From the NCBI RefSeq assembly GCF_902506265.1, contig NZ_LR733556.1, positions 765,001 through 829,000 on the forward strand: a DNA stretch of 64,000 nt, given 5' to 3'. Origin of the DNA: Flavobacterium sp. 9AF (GTDB lineage: Bacteria; Bacteroidota; Bacteroidia; Flavobacteriales; Flavobacteriaceae). The translations under genes and the position numbers were made by a program. Shown here piece by piece: positions 53,012 through 64,000 of the stretch. The notes beneath the pieces were generated by a model. That model saw nothing but the letters and a program-made list of their open reading frames with translations. It did no database searches and was not told where the DNA came from. The stretch's first letter is position 1, and every line of letters begins with the position of its first letter.

Positions 53012-54664
53012 TTAATTTAATAATTCCTTAGCATGACTTATAGCCGAATCGGAAATATTTTTACCAGATAGCATTTCTGCAATTTCAACTATTCTTTCTT
53101 GCTCATTAAGTAATTTCAACTCAGAAAGTGTATCATTAGCTACATTATATTTAAAAACTTTATAATGTTGATTTCCTTTAGCTGCAATTTGAGGCAAATG
53201 AGTAATGGCAAAGACCTGCATATTTTGGCTCATATCTTTCATTATTTCTCCCATCTTTATGGCTATTTCTCCAGAAACACCTGTATCAATCTCATCAAAG
53301 ATAATAGATGGTAATTTGGAATAATTTGCCAATACCGCTTTTACAGCTAACATAATTCTCGACATTTCTCCTCCAGAAGCCATTTTTTTTATGGGGCCAA
53401 TTTGCATTCCTTTATTAGCAGAAAACAAAAGTGAAACCAAATCTTTACCGAATTTAGTAAAGTTATCGGTAGGCTGAACATCAAAAACAATTTGAGCATC
53501 AGGCATACCCAATTGTGCTAATATATTTTGGATTTGTTTCGTTAATAAAGGTATTGCTTCTAAACGGGCATTTGTAATTAAAGTCGCAACTTGATTTACT
53601 TTTTCAATTATATCTAGTTGTTCTTTTTGTTTATTCGTTATTTCATTATCTAAATCATCAAAACGCACTGATTTACCATCAAGTACATTTTGAATCTGCA
53701 AAAGTTCTTCTACAGTTGCAACATTATGTTTCTTTTGCAAATTATAAATACTTTGTAACTTAGTATTTACAAATTCTAATCGCTCTGGATCATTTACAAT
53801 TTTTTCAGCGTTCGAAAAACATTCGTTACTGATATCTTGCAATTCAATAGCAACACTTACAAGTCTTTCATAAAAACTAGAATAATCTTTTGAAAAAGGA
53901 GCAATTTTCTGTAACGTTTGTTTCATCTCATTTAGAGTGACCAATGTTCCTAATTGCTCTTCATTAGCAATACTTAAAACTTTATCTAGATTCTCTTTTA
54001 TAAACTCAACATTACTTAACTGATCTAATTCGGTTTCTAACTCAATTTGTTCACCTTCTTTTAATTTAGCAGTTAATAATTCTTCTAAAAGATAATTATT
54101 ATATTCTTGTTCTTTCGCTAGCGTTTCTTTTTCCGTTAGCAGTTTAGCTAACTCTTTTTTAGATTTATTTAAAATTTCTAACCCTTTTCTGTAGCTTTCA
54201 AGACGTTTGTTGTTTTTTGCAACGGCATCAATTATTTCAAATTGATATTCTTCATTTAATAATTCTCTTGTTTCATGTTGAGAATGAATATCAATTAAAA
54301 AAACACCTAATTGTTGTAATTCATTTAGATTAACTGGACTATCATTAATAAAAGCTCTCGATTTACCAGAAGGCAAGATTTCTCTTCTAATAATGGTTTG
54401 AACTTCATAATCAAGATCATTCTCAGTAAAAAAAACTTCAAGATTATAATTAGCCAATGAAAAACTTGCTTCAATGACACATTTTTGTTCTTTATCTTTT
54501 AATACATTTAAATCGGCTCTATTACCTAGAACAAGTCCAAGTGCTCCTAATAGAATAGATTTACCAGCACCAGTTTCTCCAGTAATAATAGAAAATTGAT
54601 TAGAAAAATTAACATCTAATGATTCTATCAATGCATAATTTTTTATCGAAAGAGATAAAAGCAT
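53012..54664 (-). CDS. recN: DNA repair protein RecN
   Basis: A 550-residue SMC-like ATPase for double-strand break repair. The N-terminal ISIITGETGAGKS contains Walker A (29-36), a central coiled coil runs from about 150 to 340, and the C-terminal MASGGEMSRIMLAVK signature and IIFDEIDTGVSG Walker B are canonical. It belongs to the operon from bamD. Confidence 0.95.
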   Translation of the reverse strand: MLLSLSIKNYALIESLDVNFSNQFSIITGETGAGKSILLGALGLVLGNRADLNVLKDKEQKCVIEASFSLANYNLEVFFTENDLDYEVQTIIRREILPSGKSRAFINDSPVNLNELQQLGVFLIDIHSQHETRELLNEEYQFEIIDAVAKNNKRLESYRKGLEILNKSKKELAKLLTEKETLAKEQEYNNYLLEELLTAKLKEGEQIELETELDQLSNVEFIKENLDKVLSIANEEQLGTLVTLNEMKQTLQKIAPFSKDYSSFYERLVSVAIELQDISNECFSNAEKIVNDPERLEFVNTKLQSIYNLQKKHNVATVEELLQIQNVLDGKSVRFDDLDNEITNKQKEQLDIIEKVNQVATLITNARLEAIPLLTKQIQNILAQLGMPDAQIVFDVQPTDNFTKFGKDLVSLLFSANKGMQIGPIKKMASGGEMSRIMLAVKAVLANYSKLPSIIFDEIDTGVSGEIAIKMGEIMKDMSQNMQVFAITHLPQIAAKGNQHYKVFKYNVANDTLSELKLLNEQERIVEIAEMLSGKNISDSAISHAKELLN

Positions 54665-54690
54665 AATTTTAAAGACTGGTTTTAAAGAAA

Positions 54691-55584
54691 TTATCTTATT
54701 TTATTCCATTTTATAGAATTTAAAGGAGAAATTCGATTTAAATTTTCCAATAAATTAGCATTATTTGTTTGCGGTCCACCAGTAAATATTTGAACGATTT
54801 CATCGGTTTTAGCGTCAAAAAATGTTCTAGTTAATAATGCATTAGGTCTGGCTTTTTGAATTTGAGCCAATATTTCTATAGATTCTGCAACACCTTCTTT
54901 ACCTTTTTTTAGATCATCTGCCATTAAATCTAAACCTTGTAAATGATATTTATTTAAGGATTTTCTATAAGGTGCATAAGTATTAGACAAGATATCAGAA
55001 ATTAAAAAATAACGATTATTATTATTTCCTTCAGATTGAGACCATCCTTTATATCCACTAGATTGAGAGAAATTCATAATATTAGAAGCGATTCCAAAAT
55101 ATTTGGTTCCACCTAATTCGCTAAAAGTATCCATATCGGCACCAATAATAATATTGGCATAAAAAGCTAGTACAGCAGTTAGATTGGAACTGAATGTATT
55201 TTGATCGTAAATAAGTTGTTCAAATTCCACATAACGAAAGGCAAAATCTTTATCATTCAAATTTAAAACAGGTGAACTATAACTTGAATTAAATATCAAT
55301 CTAGAAGATTGAATTTGTAAAGTAGCTACCACATTGTTAGAGTTAAATTCAGATACATTTATAAAAAAATTACAAGCAATTTTTTCATGTTGTTGATATT
55401 CTCTATCAGTCCATTTTGTAGTATTTAGAAATTCTGAAACCTGTTTTTCTAAATTCTTAAAAATTTGAGGGTTAACATCAGTCATTCTCTCAGCATTAAC
55501 AGAAACTGTAGCATTTAGTTCTTGAGACAATCCAAATTGAAATGAAACTATTAAAATAAATATTGTTAGCCATTTATGCATCAT
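54691..55584 (-). CDS. porD: DUF4835 family protein, PorD-like type IX secretion component
   Basis: A 297-residue exported protein (signal ending QFGLSQ) of the DUF4835 family, to which PorD of the type IX system belongs. Conserved blocks are DREYQQHEKIACNFFINV, LNDKDFAFRYVEFEQLIYDQNTF, FYANIIIGADMDTFSELGG and FFDAKTDEIVQIF. It overlaps coaBC by 11 bases. The function in secretion is known only by association with T9SS gene sets. Confidence 0.85.
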   Translation of the reverse strand: MMHKWLTIFILIVSFQFGLSQELNATVSVNAERMTDVNPQIFKNLEKQVSEFLNTTKWTDREYQQHEKIACNFFINVSEFNSNNVVATLQIQSSRLIFNSSYSSPVLNLNDKDFAFRYVEFEQLIYDQNTFSSNLTAVLAFYANIIIGADMDTFSELGGTKYFGIASNIMNFSQSSGYKGWSQSEGNNNNRYFLISDILSNTYAPYRKSLNKYHLQGLDLMADDLKKGKEGVAESIEILAQIQKARPNALLTRTFFDAKTDEIVQIFTGGPQTNNANLLENLNRISPLNSIKWNKIR

Positions 55585-56791
55585 AATGTTGAATAATTTT
55601 GTTAATAATATCTTGAGCTACAGCTTCTTTAGTTTTTAAATCCATTGGTTCAACCACAAAATTTTTATCAATAAAAGTAACTTTATTCGTACTATGACCA
55701 AAACCTGCTCCTTTATCATTTAATGAATTTAAAACTATCAAATCTAAGTTTTTTTTCTGAATTTTTTGCTTAGCATGCTCAATTTCATTTTCTGTTTCCA
55801 AAGCAAAACCTATTAAAAACTGATTTTTTTTTATTTTTCCCAATGAAGCTAAAATATCTTTTGTTTTTTCTAGCTCTATAACAAACGTTTCATCCTGCTT
55901 TTTTATTTTTTGACTTGCTATAATTTTTGGTTTATAATCAGCCACAGCTGCTGCTGCAATTGCGACCTCAACGCTATCAAAATATTTAAAACAAGCTTCA
56001 TACATATCTTCAGCCGATTTGACGCGAATCAAATTAATAGAAGGATGATTCATCTCTAAATGTGTTGGTCCAGAAACCAAAATAACTTCTGCTCCATGAT
56101 TTGCCGCAATTTTAGCGATGTCAAATCCCATTTTACCAGAAGAATGATTTCCAATAAATCGAACAGGATCTATCGCTTCATAAGTAGGACCAGCTGTGAT
56201 TAAAACTTTTTTCCCAGTAAGTGGTAGTTTTGATAGCAAATCTTTTTCTAAGAAACTTATAATATTTTCTGGTTCAGCCATTCTACCTTCTCCCGATAGT
56301 CCACTGGCCAATTCACCTTTTTCAGCAGGTATAATAATATTACCAAATTGCTTCAATTTATAAAAACTATCTAAAGTAGAAGGATGTTTATACATATCAA
56401 AATCCATTGCTGGAGCAAAATAAACTGGGCATTTTGCAGACAAATAAGTTGCAATCAACAAATTATCGCAATTACCATTTGCCATTTTAGATAATGTATT
56501 CGCTGTAGCTGGAGCAATAATAAAGTAATCTGCCCACAAAGCTAATTCCACGTGGTTATTCCAAACACCATTATCTTGATCTTCATCAAAAAAAGAAGAA
56601 TATACTGGGTTTTTAGAAAGCGTGGATAAAGTTAAAGGGGTAACAAAATCTTTTGAAGCAGGTGTCATAATAACTTGTACCTGAGCACCTGCTTTAATAA
56701 AAAGTCTAACTAAATGTGCTGTTTTATAAGCGGCTATTCCACCAGAAACGCCTAGTAAGATTTTTTTACCACTTAATACAGAACTATTCAT
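55574..56791 (-). CDS. coaBC: bifunctional phosphopantothenoylcysteine decarboxylase/synthetase
   Basis: A 405-residue coenzyme A biosynthesis enzyme. The N-terminal CoaC flavoprotein domain has GVSGGIAAYKT and the His/Asn signature VELALWADYFIIAPATANT; PAMDFDMYKHP is the substrate-recognition clamp. The CoaB domain has GPTYEAIDPVRFIGNHSSGKMG and the lysine KIKKQ. Both reactions together make 4'-phosphopantetheine. It is preceded by rpoZ after three bases. Confidence 0.96.
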   Translation of the reverse strand: MNSSVLSGKKILLGVSGGIAAYKTAHLVRLFIKAGAQVQVIMTPASKDFVTPLTLSTLSKNPVYSSFFDEDQDNGVWNNHVELALWADYFIIAPATANTLSKMANGNCDNLLIATYLSAKCPVYFAPAMDFDMYKHPSTLDSFYKLKQFGNIIIPAEKGELASGLSGEGRMAEPENIISFLEKDLLSKLPLTGKKVLITAGPTYEAIDPVRFIGNHSSGKMGFDIAKIAANHGAEVILVSGPTHLEMNHPSINLIRVKSAEDMYEACFKYFDSVEVAIAAAAVADYKPKIIASQKIKKQDETFVIELEKTKDILASLGKIKKNQFLIGFALETENEIEHAKQKIQKKNLDLIVLNSLNDKGAGFGHSTNKVTFIDKNFVVEPMDLKTKEAVAQDIINKIIQHYDA

Positions 56792-56794
56792 TTA

Positions 56795-57109
56795 TTATTT
56801 TGCTTCTCTATGATAGATTTTGCTTTCTAACCATTCTTGTACAGCTAATGCATGAGGTTTAGGCAATTTTTCATAGAATTTAGAAACTTCAATTTGTTCT
56901 TTGTTCTCAAAAATTTCTTCTAAACTATCATTATAAGTAGCAAATTCTTCTAATTTTTCAATTAACTCTTTCTTAATTTCAGAATTAATTTGACTAGCTC
57001 TTTTAGCCATAATTGTAATGGCTTCATAAATATTACCCGTTGGCTCTTCAATTACATTTTTATTATACGTAATTGTGTTCACTGGAGCAGTCGTTTTTTT
57101 TAAATCCAT
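56795..57109 (-). CDS. rpoZ: RNA polymerase omega subunit
   Basis: A 104-residue protein of the Bacteroidota-type omega subunit, which aids RNA polymerase assembly. The core is NIYEAITIMAKRASQINSEIK, the conserved omega motif; the C-terminal tail PKPHALAVQEWLESKIYHRE is typical for this phylum. It lies between bamD and coaBC. Confidence 0.9.
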   Translation of the reverse strand: MDLKKTTAPVNTITYNKNVIEEPTGNIYEAITIMAKRASQINSEIKKELIEKLEEFATYNDSLEEIFENKEQIEVSKFYEKLPKPHALAVQEWLESKIYHREAK

Positions 57110-57116
57110 GATTTAA

Positions 57117-57923
57117 TTATTTAGAAAATTGTTGTAATTCTTTATCTATTGTAGCTAACATTTGGTCAGCTTTATCTTTAAATTGAGAATCTGATTTAAA
57201 TTTTGTAAAACTATTATAGGCAGTTTTAGCTAAAATTAAACGATCCTCTTTTTTATTTTGCACACTATTTATTGCTAACTTGTAGGCAGTACTAAACTTT
57301 AAAAACAAAGCCTCTTCTTTAAATGGTGTACCTGGATAATCTGCAATAAAATTGTCTAAAGCTGTCATTGCTGCATTATATTCTAATCGATAATCTGAAA
57401 TAGTATAATATTGTTTCGCTATTTCGAAAGCTTTTTTCTCTAATTTTTCTCTAAGTTCCTTTACATATTCATTTGCTTTAGGCAAATATTCCGAATTTGG
57501 ATAAGTATCAATAAAACTTTGCAATTTGGTTAAAGCTTTATCTGTATCGGTTTGATCTAAACTATATTTGGGAGACAACCTATAAAAACATTCTGCAGAT
57601 AGAAATGCTGCCTCTTCTCTTTTTTCACTTCTTGGATAATTAGAAGCAAAACTTTCAAATTGATAACCTGCTAAATAATATTGCTTCGTATTATAATATG
57701 CCATTGAAAACATATAAAACAAACGTTCTGCATTAGGTTTTCCTCTATAAGCTGGAACAATTTGTTCATAAATCCTTAATGCTTTTGCATATTTCCCTTT
57801 ATCATACATTTCATTAGCTATTTTATTTTTAAATGCTAAATCTTCACTTTTTATTGCTTTTTGATATTCACTACAAGAAGCAAGCATGATAACAATAAGG
57901 AGAAAACTAATAATTTTATTCAT
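57117..57923 (-). CDS. bamD: outer membrane protein assembly factor BamD
   Basis: A 268-residue lipoprotein (signal LLIVIMLASC) with TPR-like repeats that form the scaffold of the BAM complex: ANEMYDKGKYAKALRIYEQIVP, YQFESFASNYPRSEKREEAAFL and YNAAMTALDNFIADYPGTPFKEEALFL. First gene of the operon that runs to fabV. Confidence 0.93.
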   Translation of the reverse strand: MNKIISFLLIVIMLASCSEYQKAIKSEDLAFKNKIANEMYDKGKYAKALRIYEQIVPAYRGKPNAERLFYMFSMAYYNTKQYYLAGYQFESFASNYPRSEKREEAAFLSAECFYRLSPKYSLDQTDTDKALTKLQSFIDTYPNSEYLPKANEYVKELREKLEKKAFEIAKQYYTISDYRLEYNAAMTALDNFIADYPGTPFKEEALFLKFSTAYKLAINSVQNKKEDRLILAKTAYNSFTKFKSDSQFKDKADQMLATIDKELQQFSK

Positions 57924-57977
57924 CGATTCTTTTTTATACCTTTTTAAATTGTTTTATGGCATCTAAAAAAGCAACTG

Positions 57978-57985
57978 CAAATTTA
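57978..57985 (-). promoter_or_regulatory. -7 promoter element for the bamD operon
   Basis: On the minus strand TAAATTTG matches TAnnTTTG, 54 bases upstream of the bamD ATG in the 93-bp gap behind dapA. No clear TTG stands at -33. Confidence 0.45.
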
Positions 57986-58016
57986 GACATTATTTAAATA
58001 TTACGAAAATCTTTTT

Positions 58017-58895
58017 TTAGCTATTTTTCACTGTAAATTGACGAAGCTTCTCCGCTAAAATTTCATCTGTATTTACTAAAGGCAAACGTAACGCATTACT
58101 TATTAAACCTCTGGTTTTTAATATTTCTTTTATCCCCGCAGGATTACCTTGTTCAAAAATCATATCAATGGAATCTGCCAATAAGTAATGTAATTTATAA
58201 GCTTCCTTTACCTTTTGTTGCAACCCTAAACGCACCATTTCAGAGAATTCTTTTGGAAAACCTTGCCCTATAACTGAAATTACACCTGAACCACCCGCTA
58301 AAACCATTGGTAAAGTAATCATATCGTCTCCCGAAATTACTAAGAAATCATCTGGTTTATTCTGAATTAAACGCATTGCTTGCACTATATCTCCAGCGGC
58401 TTCTTTAATAGCAATAATGTTTTTAAATTCTTTAGCTAATCGTAAAACTGTTGAAGGCAATACATTGCTTGCTGTCCTTCCTGGTACATTATATAAAATG
58501 ATCGGCAACGGAGACGCTTCTGCTATAGCTTTAAAATGTTGGTATATACCTTCCTGAGTAGGTTTATTATAGTAGGGAGACACCGAAAGAATTGCATCAA
58601 ATTTTGAAAAATCCCTCGTTTTTAATTCCTCAATTACTTTTGTTGTATTATTTCCACCTACACCAAGTACTAAAGGAAGTCTTCCCGCATTTGCTTCTAC
58701 TACCGTATTTATAACTAATTCTTTTTCATCGACAGTTAAGGTTGCTGTTTCAGCCGTTGTTCCTAATACAACCAAATATTCCACACCACCCTCTATCATG
58801 AAAGCCACTATTTTTCTCAACCCCTCAACATCAACACTATAATCTTCTTTAAATGGAGTTACAAGTGCAATACCTGTGCCTACAAATTTTTTCAT
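58017..58895 (-). CDS. dapA: 4-hydroxy-tetrahydrodipicolinate synthase
   Basis: A 292-residue class I aldolase that condenses pyruvate and aspartate semialdehyde in lysine and meso-diaminopimelate synthesis. The Thr pair is in GTTAETATL, the catalytic Tyr in [12 protein letters not shown], the Schiff-base lysine in [10 protein letters not shown] and the pyruvate site in [11 protein letters not shown]. It is normal in length. It begins two bases after a DUF6913 gene. Confidence 0.96.
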   Translation of the reverse strand: MKKFVGTGIALVTPFKEDYSVDVEGLRKIVAFMIEGGVEYLVVLGTTAETATLTVDEKELVINTVVEANAGRLPLVLGVGGNNTTKVIEELKTRDFSKFDAILSVSPYYNKPTQEGIYQHFKAIAEASPLPIILYNVPGRTASNVLPSTVLRLAKEFKNIIAIKEAAGDIVQAMRLIQNKPDDFLVISGDDMITLPMVLAGGSGVISVIGQGFPKEFSEMVRLGLQQKVKEAYKLHYLLADSIDMIFEQGNPAGIKEILKTRGLISNALRLPLVNTDEILAEKLRQFTVKNS

Positions 58896-58897
58896 TT

Positions 58898-59413
58898 TTA
58901 TATTTTATTAAGTATTTTTAAATATTTAAACATTTCTGATATAAATTCAGGATAATTCTTAACCTCTGATTTAATCAATAAATGATTTCCAACACTCTTA
59001 TTAGAGGAAAATCCAACTTTAAACTTGGCTTTTGAAGATAAGGATACAAATTTTAAGGGTAATTTCTCTTCGTCATAAAAATTAATCAACAAATCAAAAG
59101 GATAAGAGATAAAATCTTTTACTTCTACCACATTAATTTCTCCTGATAGACTAATATCTTTATGTGAGAAACTTAAGTGAGACAAACTATTTTTATGACC
59201 AATCTTATCATTATAATACAAAATTTGTATGTCTTTAAAATCGTTCTTTCTCGATTTAATTTCCGTCAATAATTTCTCAGAATCAAAGAAATAGGTTGAG
59301 TCAATTATTATTCCGATAGTATTAATCTTATCATTTGATGCATCAGTTAATTTTATTAACCTTTTATTAATATTTTTTTTTAACGAAATATCCTTTATAA
59401 TTCTAGAAAACAT
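58898..59413 (-). CDS. DUF6913 family protein
   Basis: A 171-residue protein of the group that stands before dapA in flavobacteria (DUF6913). It has an alternating beta/alpha pattern ([21 protein letters not shown] ..., [30 protein letters not shown]) and a [10 protein letters not shown] loop, in keeping with a Rossmann-like fold, but no catalytic site that I can point to. Co-transcribed with dapA (two bases apart). Confidence 0.78.
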   Translation of the reverse strand: MFSRIIKDISLKKNINKRLIKLTDASNDKINTIGIIIDSTYFFDSEKLLTEIKSRKNDFKDIQILYYNDKIGHKNSLSHLSFSHKDISLSGEINVVEVKDFISYPFDLLINFYDEEKLPLKFVSLSSKAKFKVGFSSNKSVGNHLLIKSEVKNYPEFISEMFKYLKILNKI

Positions 59414-59462
59414 AGTAATTTTACGTGTTTGACAAAAATAAATATTTAAACCTATTTAAAGG

Positions 59463-60245
59463 ATGGTAAATGTAAAAAAGAAAAGAATAAATAGTAGCTA
59501 TTTTGTTATATTATTAACATTAATAACTTTCTATTCTTGTAAAACTAATAAAAACAATGTTTACGAAATTGAAGGAAAACGAATTAATATAAATGAAGCT
59601 TTCATTTCAGATAACAAAATTGAAAATTTCATAGCTCCTTATAGACAACATATCAATAATGATTTAGATAGTGTTCTTGCATTTTGCCCTATAACACAAG
59701 AAAAAGCGAATGGTAAATGGCAAACAAATATTGGCAATTTATTTGCAGAAACCACATTATCATTAAGTAATCCCATTTTTCTAAAAAGAGAGAAAAAAAA
59801 CATTGATTTTTGTCTTTTAAATCACGGAGGAATTCGTTCTATCATACCTCAAGGAAACGTAACTACAAGAACAGCATTTGAAATAATGCCCTTTGAGAAC
59901 AGCGTTATGATTGTAGGTTTAACTGGTAAAGAAGTTAAAGCATTAGCTGAATATTTTATCAAAGAAAAAAAACCGCATCCATTAGCAGGATTAACTATTT
60001 TTACTAATAACGAAGAGAATCAAATAATTGATGTATTAGTCAATCAAAAAGCTATAGATGATGCAAAAATATACTATGTAGCCACTTCAGATTATTTAGC
60101 TAATGGAGGCGACAACATGAATTTCTTTAGAGATAGTAATATTAAATATGATTTAGATTACAAATTAAGAAATTTATTTATTGATTATTTTAAAAAAACA
60201 GATACAATACCTAATATAATTACCGAGAGGGTAATTATTAAATAA
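59463..60245 (+). CDS. 5'-nucleotidase C-terminal domain lipoprotein
   Basis: A 260-residue exported lipoprotein (signal VILLTLITFYSC). It consists only of the 5'-nucleotidase C-terminal (substrate-binding) domain: FLLNHGGIRSIIPQGNVTTRTAFEIMPFENSV and VATSDYLANGGDNMNFF are the conserved nucleotide-binding segments. The metal-binding half is the next gene, 11 bases away. In most bacteria the two halves are one chain in the opposite order. Confidence 0.9.
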   Translation: MVNVKKKRINSSYFVILLTLITFYSCKTNKNNVYEIEGKRININEAFISDNKIENFIAPYRQHINNDLDSVLAFCPITQEKANGKWQTNIGNLFAETTLSLSNPIFLKREKKNIDFCLLNHGGIRSIIPQGNVTTRTAFEIMPFENSVMIVGLTGKEVKALAEYFIKEKKPHPLAGLTIFTNNEENQIIDVLVNQKAIDDAKIYYVATSDYLANGGDNMNFFRDSNIKYDLDYKLRNLFIDYFKKTDTIPNIITERVIIK

Positions 60246-60256
60246 AGTTAGAAATT

Positions 60257-61174
60257 ATGGAAAGAAGAGATTTTTTACAAAAAACAGTAGCGAGTTCTGC
60301 TTTATTATCATTAGGAGGACTTTCTTTAAGTAGTTTTACAACTTTGGAAACAAAAAAAATTACTATTTTACATACAAATGATGTTCATAGCCATATTGAT
60401 CCCTTTCCTGCGGATCATCCTAGAAATCCAAATATGGGAGGTGCAGCAAGAAGAGCATCAATTATAGAACAAATTCGTAAAGAAGAAAAAAATGTTTTAC
60501 TATTAGATGCTGGAGATATTTTTCAAGGCACACCCTATTTTAACTATTATGGTGGAGAACTTGAATTCAAGTTAATGAGTATGATGCAATATGATTTAGC
60601 CACTATGGGTAATCATGATTTTGACAATGGCATTGATGGCTTTTACGCACAACTAGGTCATGCTAATTTTGATTTTGTTTCTGCTAATTATGATTTTAAA
60701 AATACTGTTTTAGACGGCATTGTCAAACCTTATAAAATCATTAATAAAGACGGTATTAAAATAGGTATTTTTGGTTTAGGTGTTGAACTTGAAGGTCTAG
60801 TGGATAAGAAATTATATAAAGAAACAGTATATCATAATCCTATTGAAGTAGCTCAAAGCATTACCAAAACTTTAAAACAAGATAAAAAATGTGACTTGGT
60901 AATCTGTCTATCTCATATTGGTTTTAAATATAAAAATGAACCAGAAAGAGTTTGTGATATTACTTTAGCTCAACAAACCAAAGACATTGATTTAATTATT
61001 GGAGGTCATACTCATACCTTTTTAGACAAACCCGTTTTGGAAAAAAATTTAGATGGTAAAGAAGTTTTAATTAATCAGGTTGGCTGTTATGGAATCAATT
61101 TAGGAAGAATAGATTTTTATTTATCAGATGATATTAAATACGACCAAACCACTAGAAATATTATTTTAAAATAA
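60257..61174 (+). CDS. metallophosphatase, 5'-nucleotidase N-terminal (catalytic) domain
   Basis: A 305-residue protein with an RRDFLQK sequence at residues 3-9 and a hydrophobic stretch behind it, which fits a Tat signal. The dimetal site is intact: TNDVHSHID, LLLDAGDIFQG, MGNHDFDNG and GGHTHTFL. It is the catalytic half of 5'-nucleotidase/UshA/YfkN proteins; the substrate-binding half is the preceding gene, so the pair may assemble into one enzyme. Confidence 0.92.
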   Translation: MERRDFLQKTVASSALLSLGGLSLSSFTTLETKKITILHTNDVHSHIDPFPADHPRNPNMGGAARRASIIEQIRKEEKNVLLLDAGDIFQGTPYFNYYGGELEFKLMSMMQYDLATMGNHDFDNGIDGFYAQLGHANFDFVSANYDFKNTVLDGIVKPYKIINKDGIKIGIFGLGVELEGLVDKKLYKETVYHNPIEVAQSITKTLKQDKKCDLVICLSHIGFKYKNEPERVCDITLAQQTKDIDLIIGGHTHTFLDKPVLEKNLDGKEVLINQVGCYGINLGRIDFYLSDDIKYDQTTRNIILK

Positions 61175-61178
61175 ATAA

Positions 61179-63873
<2,695 letters not shown>

Positions 63874-64000
63874 CTATTGATTTAAAAGATGGTCTAATTT
63901 TGTAAACAAATCCCCTTTACTTATGATTCCTCCTTGTTTTATAATTGAAAATAAAGCTCCATTTCTATCTTCAGAAATATCCTTTTTTCCTCTCTTAATT
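63874..64000 (-). CDS. unidentified protein, C-terminal end only
   Basis: A frame entering from the right window edge encodes 41 residues (from IKRGKKDISEDRNGALFSII to KLDHLLNQ) and stops at TAG 63874-63876, six bases before the ligA ATG. The short spacing and shared strand suggest it is the gene before ligA in the same operon. Too little is visible to name it. Confidence 0.6.
   Translation of the reverse strand, partial: IKRGKKDISEDRNGALFSIIKQGGIISKGDLFTKLDHLLNQ

Overview
The window comes from a low-GC member of the Bacteroidota, most likely the Flavobacteriaceae (Flavobacterium or a close relative). The evidence is a type IX secretion cargo protein with a gliding-motility type C-terminus (33549-35546), a GldI-type lipoprotein isomerase (36936-37481), a PorD/DUF4835 gene, many lipoproteins, a SusC-like TonB receptor, and promoters with the Bacteroidota -7 element TAnnTTTG in place of sigma70 boxes. 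I see no rRNA or tRNA gene and no CRISPR array. Most of the window is ordinary core genome, with two clearly accessory places: 1-7809 and 48057-50110.

Layout. 1-393: 3' end of an IS3-family element, then a structured intergenic repeat. 417-9665: a topoisomerase operon on the minus strand (parE ... parC) interrupted by a truncated YhcG/DUF1016 gene and three tightly overlapping genes: an OLD/RecF-like ATPase, a TOPRIM-like protein and a DUF262 protein. This is the best candidate for an undescribed (probably anti-phage) system. 9846-18948: a membrane-anchored winged-helix regulator with a likely operator and a divergent lipoprotein, a DUF2459 protein, ychF, a TonB receptor and surface proteins. 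18955-24245: ferredoxin, acyl-CoA reductase, serC, serA and small conserved proteins. 24287-26829: AraC regulator, cupin and a Cys-type alpha/beta hydrolase. 26828-31620: folE, msrA, lolD, TIGR02757, a DUF1328 small protein and a membrane-anchored EEP hydrolase. 31769-39790: an ABC exporter, the T9SS cargo, crcB, a DHH phosphatase, gldI and two tandem cyclophilin-FKBP fusions. 39803-48056: thioesterase, uvrA, LOG-family protein, a thioredoxin/rhodanese/DUF2892 cluster, a DEAD-type helicase and a pentapeptide-repeat protein.

48057-50110 is a patch of genome plasticity. It holds dispersed repeats, an orphan consensus promoter feeding two mutually exclusive hairpins, a decayed lipoprotein gene, an intact lipoprotein gene flanked by 15-bp inverted repeats, and a near-identical second copy of the 3' part of the pentapeptide-repeat gene. 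50161-64000 is core again: DUF4256, then a long minus-strand operon (DUF6913-dapA, bamD-rpoZ-coaBC-porD-recN-TPR-fabV), a 5'-nucleotidase divided over two genes, a YhhN-like membrane protein and ligA.

Assignments rest on motif recognition by eye. Start codons were moved inward where an ATG with a signal peptide, a -7 promoter box inside the longer reading frame, or family N-termini argued for it. Several genes use TTG or GTG starts.
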